From Kitagawia praeruptora (Eukaryota; Streptophyta; Magnoliopsida; Apiales; Apiaceae), in the NCBI GenBank assembly GCA_037693485.1, contig CM075344.1:95453001-95517000 (forward strand): a stretch of DNA of 64,000 nt. Reading direction: 5' to 3'. Shown in pieces: positions 11,176 to 22,767 of the stretch. How positions within the stretch are numbered: the stretch's first letter is position 1; each line of letters opens with the position of its first letter. A program made the position numbers and the translations under genes. The notes beneath the pieces were generated by a model that was given only the letters and a program-made list of their open reading frames with translations, was not told the origin of the DNA and did not search any database.

Positions 11176-13403
11176 ACTAGTTAATATCTGAGGTTTGCTC
11201 TTTAATAATTTTCAAGTGATTATCTTTGTAAATATTTGTTATTAAAATCACTTGTATAATTATTTTATCAACTTATTTTCTTGCTTGTTAACTCTTAAAT
11301 CATTGTCATTATCTTCTTAATATATTCCTACTTACTTCTTTTGATTTTAGAATATCTTAATTTTCTCTAAAAATATTTTTCTCAAATTTTACAAGTTGAA
11401 ATTAGTGCGAAATCTATTTTTGTTGAAAATTACTTTTGAATATTTGTGTTGATTTAATAAGTCATATTTTCTTTTTAAATGGTTTTCTATAAGAAAGTTA
11501 TTTTATTAAGAAAATATATAGATTTATTAATTTACTACAAATATTTATGTAAATAGTTAATAGTTTATTAAATATTTTGTAGTGTTTGTCCTTTTGTTAT
11601 TAATGTTTGATTTCGTAAAAAGGATAACCTATGGTATTTTTAGTATCTTCTATTTTCTATTTAGCTATTTTTAAGTAATTATATTGTTGTAAATATTTTT
11701 GTAAATTATTTTATTTTATTTCTAATATTATGTAAATATTATTAATACATTTATTTTTTTAATAGTAAAAATAATAAAAAATAATAATAAAAAAATGTAT
11801 TTTTCTTTTCTTTTTAGTTTTTATTTTATCTAATTTTTATGCATATTATTTCTTATTTTTTTTATTATTTTTCATGTGTATATAAATAGTTTGTATAGTT
11901 TTTCAGTTTAGTCACTATACTTGCAAAACTTACAAACAGGTCCCTGTACTTGGTTCTTTTGTACTTCTTCTGTTTAACACACACATATCATGCTGTTTTA
12001 ACTTCTAATCTCTGTTGTGTTGTTGTTATTAACAGAATTTCTTATATAGGAACATTGTTGGTATCAAAATGGTATATGTCAATTCAATTGTTTAAGAACT
12101 AACGTTTGATTTTCAGATTCTAATAATTGGAAGACAAGACCTAACAAGTGTTAACAAGTGGTAACAGTTGGTATCTAACATACAGGATCTAAAACAGGAT
12201 AAAATAGTTTTGTTTGTATTGGTTTAAACATTAACATTCATTAATTTGATTAATATTTATTGTTAATTGGATTTTTGTTTAGTAAAACCGTCTCAAGATC
12301 TATATCTTTCCTAACTCAAAATCTCTTTTCACAGCTGTGATTGCTTACATTGTAAATCTTTTGAAATCACAAATGTATATCATTCTATCTATATTGCTCA
12401 TATTCTGTGATGCAGGTTCATCTAAATGGAGTTTTGTTTTCTCACATGATTAGTCATAAGGTTGTAAACCCAACAACTTTTATCCCAGACTACAGTCAAA
12501 CTCAAACACATTCTATCTTACACCCTAAAAGAAAGTAACCTATCAGACTAAAGGTCACCAGGGAGTAACTGCACCTGATGCAGCAAATAAGGATGTGTGG
12601 GATATTCAGTTGGAGAGTCACTACCTTATACACTATCCAAAATATTTCATATGCACAAAGTGAGATTGCACACACTTAAGGATGAATTGAAGAAAACCTG
12701 TAATCCAACCATTTTACGGTTAGGATTATAAGTTAAAGGTTCTTTAATGAACCAAGAGTCTTCACAGACCTCGAGAGAAGGTATTGATCTCAATACAAAA
12801 TTCAACAAGATCATTATCTAACTCCCCAGAGGGAACATCTCTGGATCCTGCGGGTAACGAATCCGACATAGGTGCGGATCGGCAACTTGTGAACTATGAT
12901 TCAGATTTTACCTGATGAGTTTAACAAGGTGATGTCTTCACAGACATTAGAAGGGAACCTTGATCTCAATGCTAAATTATAGATCATTGTTTACCTTCTC
13001 AGAATTCAAATCTGAAAACCCTAAAAAGGGAAAACTAGCAACTTGTAGATTATGACTCAGATTCGTCTGACGAGTCCAACGAGGATTTGGGATTTGCGAA
13101 CTCCCATTGCACCACCACTGACCTCTCTTGAAGGGGCTAGGGTGATTTTTCCTTGCAGGTACACTAATGGATGTTGGAGCTATGAGTGATATGAGTGATA
13201 CACTAGTGAGCAAGAGTGTAAACACAGAGAGAAGTGAGACACTCAAAACAAATGAGTGGAGACAAGAGTGAAACACTTGTGAGGTACACTAAACACTATC
13301 ACACACTCACAGTGAGGAAGAAAATGAAACTTCCTTTCTAACAAAGAACTCTATAATTGGTACAACTACTTTGTCAACTAGTTGATTGGAGGATTCCTCA
13401 ACT

Positions 13404-13562
13404 AAGGGGGAGAAGTAAAGGGGTACAAGAAAAAGGAGAGTAGGTTGGAAAGGGGGAGCATTTACAGACTGTGCTTTGGAAGAGAAGCAAGTCAAGTTAC
13501 TAAGGGGGAGCCTTAGATGGAAAAGTAAGGGGAGATTCAGTTGAGAAGAAAAGGGAGATATA
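13404..13562 (+). repeat. Cluster of PPT-like tracts upstream of element 1 3' LTR
   Basis: AAGGGGGAGA-type tracts occur at about 13404-13412, 13450-13458, 13502-13510, 13526-13534 and 13550-13562. Several polypurine tracts ahead of the 3' LTR are a known mark of Sireviruses. The functional one should be the last, at 14037-14046. Confidence 0.8.
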
Positions 13563-14036
13563 AGGAGAAGATTACATCACAATACTATTATATTAGTCTT
13601 TCAATGTACTATGTATAAAGGCTAAGTGGAGGAGTAGTAGATTTCCTAGAAGTTATAGAAATGGTATTGATTCACCATTGTCTACATAGTAGGAACAATT
13701 GTTTTTCTTTAGTGAAAAAAGTTGTGTCAGAGAAGGGAAGTATTTGTAAATCAAGAACTGCTGATAATCACCAATGTAAGATGTGAAGGATTATCAGGCA
13801 GAGATATGAAGAATCAGAAATGAAGATGAGTTATCTATTGAAGATCAGTTCAGTGCTAGAGGAACAATCATCTATCATTTCATCAACTGAGGATTCTGGA
13901 ATTGTTAAATTCAAACCAGAGAAAATTTTTTAATGTACTATTTACTAAGCTCCTAAATGCTTAATCTTTTTCTTGTTTAAGTGAGTTAGTTGAGTTATCC
14001 TCTAGGTATTTGCTTGTTATTGTCTAACAAACAAAT

Positions 14037-14046
14037 AGGGGGAGAT
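14037..14046 (+). promoter_or_regulatory. Element 1 polypurine tract
   Basis: AGGGGGAGAT directly precedes the TG that starts the 3' LTR. It is the expected plus-strand primer. Confidence 0.9.
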
Positions 14047-15925
14047 TGAAAGGCATATGATGTAGCCTATTTGTATTTCGAGGATACAACTCAACTTAAA
14101 CAAGATTGTAGTAGTAAATAGTATATAGACTGTCACAAGGAATCTCAGATTGTATTATCTATCAGAAGAAAAAGATCAAGGTCAATCTACAGACTTGAGA
14201 AATTACTACATTGAAAGAAGCTCAGTCATCTGATCAAGCCTCAGTGGAGTATTTATTAAGTAGTGGATTCATTTAAAGTGACAGAGATTTCAACAGTGAC
14301 AGAGACAGTACAGAAGATTAAAGAGAGAGAGGAGAAAAGAAAATGAACCAGATTTTAAAGTCAATATATGAAGAACAGACATTGCGGTTAGTCACTCATG
14401 AACCAGACAGTACATCGAGTGTCAACATTAAACAGTGGTTGTTCGTCATTAACTTCAGTGGTTCAAGCTATCAAGATTGGTATAAGGGAAAATCATTGTG
14501 CAAGCAACAGAAGTGTTAAATTCATTAACCACAATGATTTTACTATCAAGTGGACTGGCTACGAGGAAAAAGAATTTGCGCTATCAATAGATTTATATTA
14601 ATTCTTATTTAATTAACATATTTATGTAATTTATTTAATTAATAAATTAATTCATTCTGAATTAATTTATTTATTAAATTAATTATCATGTTAATTAACG
14701 TTGAATTAATGTATTAATCTAAATTGATTTAATTAAGTAATTAATGAATTAATCATTATTTGTTTAAATGATTAATTGATTAAGTAATTAATTAAATTAA
14801 AACAAAAGAGATTTGGGTTATGAATTTGCATGGGCTGAATCCAAAAGAAATGAACTGGGCCGGTTGAAAAGCCATTGGGCTCAAGGCCCAATTGAAGTGC
14901 AAGATCTGTTAAAAGTGAGGTACTAAGTTGTAATTTTGTGTGTGAACACAAAATTAAGAAATCAAGTTGTTGTCGACACATGTACTGGAATAAACAATGA
15001 AATTGATATAAAACAATCAAGTGGTAACATGTCTTGCAGAACCTGTCGGCAACATCTCACTCGCCTGCCCAGCGCGTGGCGTACACGCGCCCGAGGTGTT
15101 TAGCTACAACAGTCCTCGCGTGTTTTCCACAGCCAACTCCGAGACTGGTCTTCGCTTAGCAGCTGTGTTCAGTTTGTACATAAAAGAATTAATCCGGAAG
15201 AGGCAGTGTTTATTTAATTCATTTACAGACTATCTTGATAGTCACACCGGTAGTCTAGATTTTAATTTGATAGTCATACCGACAGTCTGCAAGAGTAATT
15301 GATAGTCTGTATTATTAAATGGATAGTCTACAAGCCATTTAATAGTCTATCAATGATAGTCACACCGGTAGTGTGCAGCTCAACTGGATAGTCTGCAGTG
15401 CATTTGATAGTCTCTGGATAGTCTAAACAAGTGCAAAAACAAAACAGAAGTGGCAGAAGAATATAAAGACAGGCGGCTCAACCTATCAAATATACTACAA
15501 CATAATATCCTTCAACAAACACAGAAGCTCTCTTCTCTCTCCTGACGAACACACCCAGCAAGAACAAATAAATTTCTGTAAAATCAAGTTCTCAATATTG
15601 TAATATTTTATCCGATAGAACTTGATTATTTGTGATTCTTGTACTACTAGCGAATTAAGTTTCCTAGTTCTTATCTTGATTTTTATTAACTAAATTAGAA
15701 AAGTTCATGTCGAATTTTCTAATTAGTTATTAATTACTTGATAATAATCTGTACTGAAATTGTAACACCCATCAAGTTAATATATTGTTATATTCAACTT
15801 GAAAATTTGTTTCAATTAATTCCGCACAAATTTGTCTAAACTAAATTTTATTTAAAGGACAAATTTCGAGAATTTGATATAGATTGTATTCAACCCCCCC
15901 TTCTACAATCTTATCGGACGTAACA
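14047..15925 (+). repeat. Element 1 3' LTR (1879 bp)
   Basis: It starts TGAAAGGCAT, ends CGTAACA and is followed by target duplication ACACA. It keeps the 17 bp missing from the 5' LTR (after 14447). It repeats the GC island, GATAGTC array, TATAAA at 15462-15467 and the C-loop hairpin. The open frames inside it exist in both LTRs only because the LTRs are near-identical. Confidence 0.95.
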
Positions 15926-16610
15926 ACACACGTACATATATATACTACTTTGCAGGTTTTTATCCAATATCATATATGCCATTGAAAGACGATAACACAA
16001 TTGTTCCTGGGGTACATCAGCCTCGTTGACGTTTTGACCTCCTCTGACTCATACATCTACTTCTCATTGTGGGTTAAAACTTCAACATCTGTATCCACAC
16101 CATCGACTAGATATTAAAACTTTGTTTTGATGTTGTGTTCACTTCTCATCCTATACAACTGCTCTTCCTTTGAGACCTGTCATCCTTTCCACCAAAACTG
16201 GTCATGTGCGTGCTGTTCATATATGCAGACATAAGTTTTTTCTTGATTGTTGTTGATAAACCCCTGCTCTCATCTATATCATCACTGGCGTGTAACAAAA
16301 TTGTTTTCCATGGTAGATAATAAAACCAGCCTTCCGAGTTTAATATAATCATATCCATCAAACCCATCTCATCGATCCTCATTCTCATCTAATCTGTCTC
16401 TCAAACATGATACCCTGGTGATTCTGTAATATAGTTTTGTATCTGCGTTTATAGGAGTTTTAGAGACGACCACCACCATGAACGTCTTTGTCAAAGAATC
16501 TGCCTAAAGAATTAATAAACACCCATCTTTGTTTGATATCTCGTTTGTCCTCCACAAACGAGCAAGGAAGGCCCCTCCTTCTAGCGCCAATGTTGAATTC
16601 GATTGCCAAT
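15926..16610. other. Old flanking DNA between element 1 and element 2
   Basis: It continues the non-coding block left of element 1, starting with the second ACACA copy. No gene is seen. It ends near 16605-16611, where similarity to element 2 integrase begins abruptly. A gypsy-type primer site lies close to that junction. Confidence 0.6.
16574..16590 (-). promoter_or_regulatory. Ty3/gypsy-type primer binding site remnant
   Basis: On the - strand it reads TTGGCGCTAGAAGGAGG, a form I know as the primer site of some plant Ty3/gypsy elements. The next bases on the + strand, TGTTGAATTC from 16591, would be the LTR end. Only about 15-20 nt of that LTR remain before copia sequence begins. It suggests that 1-3561 and 15931-16590 are the leader of a decayed gypsy element on the - strand. 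Confidence 0.4.
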
Positions 16611-17895
16611 GTAAAGCTGCTGGACAAAGGATCAAAACACAAAGTCAAAATAATCAGGAGTGATAATGGAACTGAATTCAGAAATACAACAATGGAAGAA
16701 TTCTGCAAGAACAGAGGAGTGAAGCAAGAGTTTTCTACACCTGGTACACCACAGCAAAATGGTGTAGTTGAAAGGAAGAACAGAACCTTGATAGAAGCTG
16801 CCAGAACTATGCTTGATGAAGCAAAATTGCCAACTTATTTTTGGGCAGAAGTTGTTCAAACTGCTTGTTTTACTCAGAATGCTACTCTGATCAACAAGCA
16901 TGGAAAAACACCATATGAGATGGTGAAGGAAAAGAAGCCAAACCTAAAATATTGTCATATTTTTGGGTGCAAGTGTTTTGTGCTGAAAACTCATCCTGAA
17001 CAGTTAACAAAATTGATCTAAAAGCTGATGAAGGAATTTTTGTTGGCTATCCACTGTCAACTAAGGCATTCAGAGTTTATAATCTGAGAACCAAGGTGAT
17101 CATGGAGTCAATACATGTGTCATTTGATGACAAGAAAATAACTGGACTTGAAGATGTTGATGAACATGATCAACTGCACTTTGAAAATGAAGACTTAAAC
17201 TCTAATGAAGTAAACTCTGATGATGCTGAACTGACAGACTCTGTTCAGCTAAACTCTGAACCTCTACTGGTAGACACTGAAGAAACTTCTTAGCTACAAA
17301 CAAGGAGAGAACCAGTTGAGGGGGAACATGAAGAATCACTTCAAAGTAATGGCTCAAATTCTGAAAGTGAGTCAGCTAAAAAATATGGATCAAACTCTGA
17401 TGACTCGAACACTGAAAGTTCAAAATCTGACAATTCAAACTCTGAGCAGTAAAATTCAGGGGGAGCCTCAGAGAATGAAGAAAGTCAACAAGAAAATCAG
17501 GAGAACATTGATCGAGGGGGAGGATCAAATACTGAGAGAAGTCATTTTCCTTCAGCTAGGAAATGGACAAAATCTCACACACCAGATTCGATTATTGGTG
17601 ATCCAGATGCAAGAGTAAGGACAAGGAGTGCAACAACAAATGAATGTATGTTTCATGCTTTCTTGTCACAATCTGAACGAAAGAAAGTAGAAGAAGCTCT
17701 TCAAGATGCTGACTGGATAACATCAATGCAGGAGGAGTTGAATGAATTTGAGAGAAATGAAGTTTGGACCCTTGTACCAAGACCAAAGAATAGATCTATT
17801 GTTGGTACTAAATGGGTTTTCAGGAATAAGATTGATAGTGAGGGGGTTGTTACAAGAAACAAAGTCAGGCTTGTGGCAAAAGGCTATTCACAACA
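16611..17895 (+). pseudogene. pol: Element 2 pol, 5' fragment (integrase to RT start)
   Basis: Similarity to the element 4 integrase starts abruptly inside the catalytic core, just before IIRSDNGTEF. VVERKNRTL and the integrase C-terminal region follow, then the Ser/Asn/Asp/Glu-rich linker and the start of RT (KWVFRNK, LVAKGYSQ). Breaks: a 1-nt deletion near 17012 giving TGA-independent loss of frame and a TAA at 17019-17021; TAG at 17291-17293; TAA at 17450-17452. The segment stops where the CACTA element entered. Taking out the CACTA and one ACA makes this frame continuous with the segment at 22771. It is clearly non-functional. Confidence 0.9.
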
Positions 17896-18125
17896 CACTA
17901 CACCATATTTGGCCTGTTGCAACACCGACATGTATAAGTGTTACACAAAGTGTTACAATAGACACAAAACTTGGTAGTCTATTGCAATATTTTTTACAGT
18001 GTTGCAAGAAATACCAAAAGTGTTGCAAGCAAAATGATATTTTGAAATTTTATAACAATTGCAACACTTTAGCAAAAGTGTTACAATACACGATCCAATA
18101 TTGCAACACTTTGGTCAACTTGACC
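17896..18125 (+). repeat. CACTA left TIR and subterminal array
   Basis: The TIR is 17896-17925. About nine copies of GTGTTGCAA/TTGCAACAC/GTGTTACA in both orientations follow to about 18120. They match the motif of the right end. Confidence 0.88.
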
Positions 18126-18299
18126 GAAATTATTGGCGGAACTTTCAATTTTTCATTGGCGGGGCTGATCCCAATTTATTTCCCGCTAAGCAAATTTTAT
18201 TCCCCCATTTGCTAAATTTTCACTCCCCCCTTATTCATTTTCAGACAAAACCCAAACACTACAATTAAACTAAAAAACTAAAACCTAAAAACTAACAGA

Positions 18300-18560
18300 A
18301 CAGACTCATCTCAAACTCTCTCAATCTCTCTCTCTCTCACCTCTCAATCGCCGTATCTCGCTCAAGAACCCTCACCCCCAAATCTCAAAATCACCCTAAA
18401 ATCTCAAAGCTTACACCGCCAAAATCTCAAAGCTCATCCCTAAATCTCAAACCTCAAAATCTAAAAGGTCAATCTCAGACAATTTGTTCGATTTGTTCAA
18501 AAGTTTTCTCAAATTGATTTGTTCAAAACTCGAATCCACGATTTGGTAGGTGGGTAAGCT
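18300..18560 (+). other. 5'UTR-like leader inside CACTA
   Basis: A CT-rich run (CTCTCAATCTCTCTCTCTC) is followed by a CTCAAA-rich low-complexity stretch and a possible donor GGTAGGTGGGTAAG near 18546. This looks like a plant 5' untranslated exon followed by an intron. No start codon with a usable frame follows. Confidence 0.4.
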
Positions 18561-18660
18561 TACAAGTGTATGTATGCTTGCATATGTATGAATTAGTTTG
18601 ATTTTATTGTGAATTTGGGGGTTTTTTGACTCGAACCCTAAATTTTTAATTCGGTTCTTT

Positions 18661-19008
18661 TTATTTTTAATACAGGACTTGTTGTTACACAGTGGTTTTT
18701 TCTGGGTAAGCCCTGTTTCTTCAATTATTTGGATGTAGTTATAACTTATGGGTTAATTTCCTGGAAATCCTAATTTCAAAATTTCGTATATCTTATTTTT
18801 AATACAGAGCCCATTGTTAAACGCAGCATTTTTGTGGGTAAGGTTTGTTTCTTCAATTATTTTGATGTAATTATAATTTAGGGGCTACTTTTTTTAAAAT
18901 CATAATTTATAAATTTGTTTCCAATTATTTTGTTATACATGAGCAATTTTGTTATACAGGAGCAATTGTTACGAGAAGTATTTTGTTACCAGAAGCACTT
19001 TGTTTAGT
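18661..19008 (+). repeat. Tandem exon-like modules with 30-nt cores
   Basis: Two 132-bp-spaced modules each begin TTATTTTTAATACAG, carry a 30-nt core (18676-18705 and 18808-18837), and then GTAAG with a conserved downstream stretch (TTTCTTCAATTATTT). A third, looser copy has a core at 18960-19006 with GTAAGC. The borders fit introns, so a small exon with its flanks seems to have been duplicated. Confidence 0.55.
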
Positions 19009-20716
19009 AAGCATTCCTTTCATGATTTATTTTTTCGAGTACTACTTGTTTTAAATGTAAAAGTTCTGTATGTTTTTGTTAATTGGTTTTCAAAGTGATG
19101 AATACCCAATTGTGTGTGTATGTTTGGAAAATACCCAATTTGATTTTATTTGTGTTTCTTTTTGTTTGCAGATACAAGAATTTATCCGTGGTGTAAAAGA
19201 TTCAATGTTCCTGGCTCAGGTATGTTTATTGTTCCTAAATGTACATACTTTGTTTATACACTTGGGCTTTTTATTAGGATAACTGAACTGCATAGGCTTA
19301 TTCTTTTTAGTATACAGATGCTAATTTCTAAGTATGCCACCAACAAAGCATTGTCAATGTTTATTGATTAATATTGTGATATTTAAGTATGTTACTATGG
19401 TTTACAAAAAGTTTTATGGATTGCATCCCCTGTAAATTTACATGATGATAATTTGCTTGTACATGAATAAAGCTGTATTTTTTATAATCCCTTGTTGATT
19501 ATGTATATAGTCGGTATGGCCTTGTTGATTATGAACTTGCATTTACAAAACGAAGTGCTGTTACTCGCAATGAGCTATCTAATCTAATTACAAAACGAAG
19601 TACTGTATTTTACGATGCAGTGACAAGGTATTGTGACAAGGTATTTTATGATGCGAAGTCCAGACATTTTCTTAATTTAATTAGAGACTGAATATTGTAC
19701 TTTGCGTATGATTTGTTTTTAGGTATTTAGGAAACCTTTTTTATTAGTTGTGTTTTCCAAATCTTTTTGTTGTTACCACCAGGTTTAAACTGAGAGAATA
19801 TAAAGTTAAGGTTGGTAGTGGTAGATGTAGTATGTTATAGTGCTGTTTAGTTTACTGGCCTTCTCTTGTTTTCAATATTGGAAATCATGCCCTGGAAAGA
19901 CTTCCAATCAGTCTTGCTTAACAAAGATGCCAGTTGGCCTAGTTCGACTAGCATAGCTTGCAAGAGAAAAATGAATTTAAGAAATTTATGAGTATAGTTC
20001 TTTTGAACAACTATAATCCTTCTTAGTGTTCAAAAACAGAAAAAATGTGAAAAAAATGATTCCTAGTATTGTTGTTTATTGTCTATTATTCCCCTCTTTT
20101 TAATTAGTTCTCTAGCTTGAAATCCTTATTGTGATTAAGTTGCATAATACTTAATTGTCACTTTTTATACAGGAGTTCATATTTTAGTATTGTTATTTAC
20201 TTAGAATTAACATTATGATTGTTAAATTATGGAAAGAATCGTTTTCATTTTCAAAGCACATTTTTTTGGTAACATTTCTTATAAAAGAACTAATAGAACT
20301 TTTTCCTTGCTTCTTTTGTAATCTTTGCAGTGTTCACATGATCCAGACAGTAATGATATGGACTAAGAAATGGGCTCTGGTTTTGTAGACTCTGGTGGCT
20401 GATGGAACTTGTTGGTCCAATAGGGTTTGCATATAAGTAATGATACTTCTGTTTATATTGCTTACGTACTGTTCTTAACTATAATAACTATGGGGATGAA
20501 TCAATGAATTCACCTAGGTTTTGATATTTTTATTTAAATTATTTAAAAGCAGGCAATACATAATCTGAAATACACTGTTCTGTCAAAACAGAGCAAAGTG
20601 CACTATAATCTGAAAGAACATAGTTGCAAACCATATAAAGGGAACATAGTTGCAAAGTGCACTGTTCTGTCTCTTTGCCTAATTTTGTTCTTCCTTCTCT
20701 CCCTTTGTTGAAACAG

Positions 20717-20855
20717 GTTAGGGTTCCAAACCAATTGAAAGCTGATTGTTATCCCCATTATATGGAAAAAGGGAACAATTATCAGTCTTGCCCTGTTCTT
20801 GGAAAAATATGTGATGCGGTGGAAAAATACAAAATTGGAATTACTTTGAGATATG
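20717..20855 (+). pseudogene. Exon-like open block of unknown origin in CACTA
   Basis: 139 nt lie between an acceptor-like GAAACAG and a donor-like ATG/GTGAG, and stay open for 46 codons. The encoded peptide is Cys/Tyr/Lys-rich (begins VRVPNQLKAD, later GNNYQSCPVLGKICD). I do not recognise it. It has the look of a captured exon. Confidence 0.35.
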
Positions 20856-21757
20856 GTGAGTTTTACTTGTTAATTATTTGGATAAAATTACGTGACCAAG
20901 TATTTGTATTTGTGTCATGCTATTTAAAGCTAAATCTGTCAAGTACTCGCCCTTTCAGACCAATTTGAAGTTTTTTAACTCCGTGTTCTATATATTATTA
21001 TGTTTCTTTTTATTTGTAGTGATATGGTTTCAGAATTCTAGCATGTACCACTTTAGTGATATCTATTGATTGTTTCTATGACTTGCATATTATATTTGAG
21101 CTATGTGTCGTGTAGATGACCATAGCCGTATTCTCTTTGTTATTTACGAGCAGATAAGAATGTTTACTCGTTTATTTAGAATGTTCTTTAGGTACTTTCT
21201 GGAACAGATCCTTTAACAATTCGTTTTAAATTGAAAACTGCTCGTCCATGTTCTCCAGCAAAGCAGCTTGTAAGAATCGAACCAGCACATGTCATTTGAC
21301 TGTTTAAAATACAATGTCTATTCATTCTGTTTAGTACATATCTACTTAATGGACCATCATTAGCATCTTTATGCTCGCTCGTCAATGTTCATCGTAGAGG
21401 CTACAATAAAGAACCTGAAAACGAATAAGTCCTCAGTTGTACTTTTAGGCGGAAAAAGGTCCAAGATTGTGGCAGCTATAGTAATCATACCACTCTCTGC
21501 TTAACTTTAATGCAGAATGGAAACCCTTCTGCTGGAAAAAAGTAGGAGATAAATTTTCCTCTATTTTCTCTTTATAAATCACTTACATTTCATCTGTTAG
21601 GGTGCCATTTTATAAATCTCTTTATAATTTATTCTCTGCTAGCACTTTATAAAACAAAATAAATACAAATGACTTGTGTGCCATTTTATAAATTGTCAGA
21701 ATGTGCTGTTTGTCACAACCAACTTTTTGGTTTAATTGAGTTTTTATCTATATGCAG

Positions 21758-21832
21758 GTTATTAAAAGGAGCCAGGGTAATGGGCTAGCAGCAGATATAC
21801 GGAGTCTAGGGTGCATTGTTTTGGAGTTGTAG
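21758..21832 (+). pseudogene. Captured MAPKKK kinase exon remnant
   Basis: After an acceptor-like TATGCAG the frame reads VIKRSQGNGLAADIRSLGC and ends in TAG 21830-21832. This matches kinase subdomain IX of plant MAP kinase kinase kinases, whose usual form is VIK..xG..LAxDIWSLGCTVLEM. The conserved tryptophan is arginine here (TGG to CGG) and the block ends four residues after the GC. It is a broken fragment with no kinase core around it. Its lengths and borders fit one exon captured from a host MAPKKK (YODA/MEKK group). Confidence 0.6.
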
Positions 21833-21890
21833 ATAGAAAGGTGTGTCAAAGGTAGTTGCAAAATTGGGAGAAATCAATCCAGATTTCTAG

Positions 21891-22007
21891 AACCTTGATG
21901 TCGAAGAGTTATGTCTTGCATCGGGTGACGAAAGTGAGGACGACATTGATCAGGAGCAGGAGGATGATGATCGCGATGATGACAATGCTCGCCGACGACG
22001 AAAATGA
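21891..22007 (+). pseudogene. Acidic exon-like end of CACTA internal gene
   Basis: 38 codons, open after a TAG at 21888-21890, encode a strongly acidic stretch (SGDESEDDIDQEQEDDDRDD) followed by a basic NARRRRK tail and TGA. The segment is GC-richer than its surroundings. The function is unknown. It may be the last exon of the captured or element-encoded gene. Confidence 0.35.
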
Positions 22008-22244
22008 TGATTGATATGATCAGTACTTAAGTATTGTTTTCTATATGTGTACTTTTGGTAGTATGTTAATTGGTACCTTAACTATTTAGACTACGCGTTT
22101 AATGTAGACTTTTGGTGTAAGTCGACTTGTGTTTCGACTTTAGACTATGTTTGGCCTTCATTGACATGTGTTTGTTGGACATTAATGAAATGTCATTTCT
22201 GGTTTGGTATATGCTTTCATGCATGGTAAATTTAAATTTCAAAC

Positions 22245-22767
22245 AGGACATTGCAATGTGAACTAATAAAAATGTTGCAAATTAGTGTTGCCAAAAAAAT
22301 TTAAAAGTATTACAATAGTAATTAAAATGTTGCAGAGAAATGTTGCAAAAATATCAAAAAGTATTGCAAAAGGTTCCAAAATGTTGCACATAAATGTTGC
22401 AAAAAAAAAACCAAAAGTATTGCAAAATGCATAATAATGTTGCAAAAATATGTTGCAATAAACTCACTTTGTAACATTTTTAAGTCAATTAATGTTGCAA
22501 AAAAGTGTTGCATTCGTCTGTTGTAACATATTCAAAATGTTGCTAAAACATGCAAAAGTGTTACAACAAACTACACCAAACTCTTTTTGTAATACTTTGA
22601 AAAGCGTTGCAATAAACACAAAAAGCGTTGCTATAGAAGGCTGTTGCAACGCCGGCAAATGCAACACTGACTTTTAGCAAAAGTGTTGCATAAACATCTA
22701 TTGTAACACTTTTGGAGCCTAATGATACACTTTTTTTGTGTTGCAACAGCCCATATTTGGTGTAGTG
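22245..22767 (-). repeat. CACTA right subterminal array and TIR
   Basis: About twenty ATGTTGCAA/GTGTTGCAA motifs in tandem-like spacing lie between 22245 and 22740, then the TIR (22738-22767). The right array is denser and longer than the left one, as is common in CACTA elements. Confidence 0.88.

Larger units (their letters stand above)
11176..14046 (+). other. Element 1 3' spacer with decayed extra ORF trace
   Basis: This is a 2.9-kb non-coding stretch between RNase H and the 3' LTR. 11200-12000 is strongly AT-rich. Around 12755-13086 two diverged tandem copies of ~160 bp encode QLVxYDSD (12883-12906 and 13039-13062), followed by acidic SSDESNED. They look like the last trace of an env-like or acidic extra ORF. 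Polypurine tracts cluster at the 3' end. Confidence 0.6.
3562..15925 (+). mobile_element. Element 1: complete Ty1/copia (Sirevirus-type) retrotransposon
   Basis: Two LTRs (3562-5426 and 14047-15925) start with TG, end with CA and are flanked by a perfect 5-bp target duplication ACACA (3557-3561 and 15926-15930). Inside, in order, are a primer site, gag, protease, integrase, RT and RNase H (the copia order), a 2.9-kb 3' spacer and a polypurine tract. The LTR pair differs by about 11 substitutions plus a 17-bp indel and small run-length changes, so the insertion is young. It carries three nonsense codons and is probably not autonomous. No full env-like ORF remains. Confidence 0.95.
17896..22767. 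mobile_element. Non-autonomous CACTA (En/Spm) transposon with gene-like interior
   Basis: It is 4872 bp, begins CACTACACCA and ends TGGTGTAGTG, with 30-bp imperfect terminal inverted repeats (27 of 30 match) and a 3-bp target duplication ACA (17893-17895 and 22768-22770), all as expected for CACTA. Subterminal regions are full of TTGCAACAC/GTGTTACAA motifs, the kind of array bound by TNPA-type proteins. No TNP2-type transposase frame is present, so it depends on another copy. The interior looks like a spliced gene: a CT-rich 5'UTR-like start (about 18300-18540), several short open blocks with AG and GT borders, a MAPKKK-like exon and an acidic 3' exon-like end. Confidence 0.92.

Noticed and set aside
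12977..13276. 99-codon - strand frame in the element 1 spacer
   Set aside because: Low-complexity Ser/Leu/Val composition antisense to GA-rich DNA. No start context or relatives.
19070..19371. Overlapping 70-codon frames in the CACTA interior
   Set aside because: They lie across likely intron sequence and have no domain; kept only as part of the gene-like interior.
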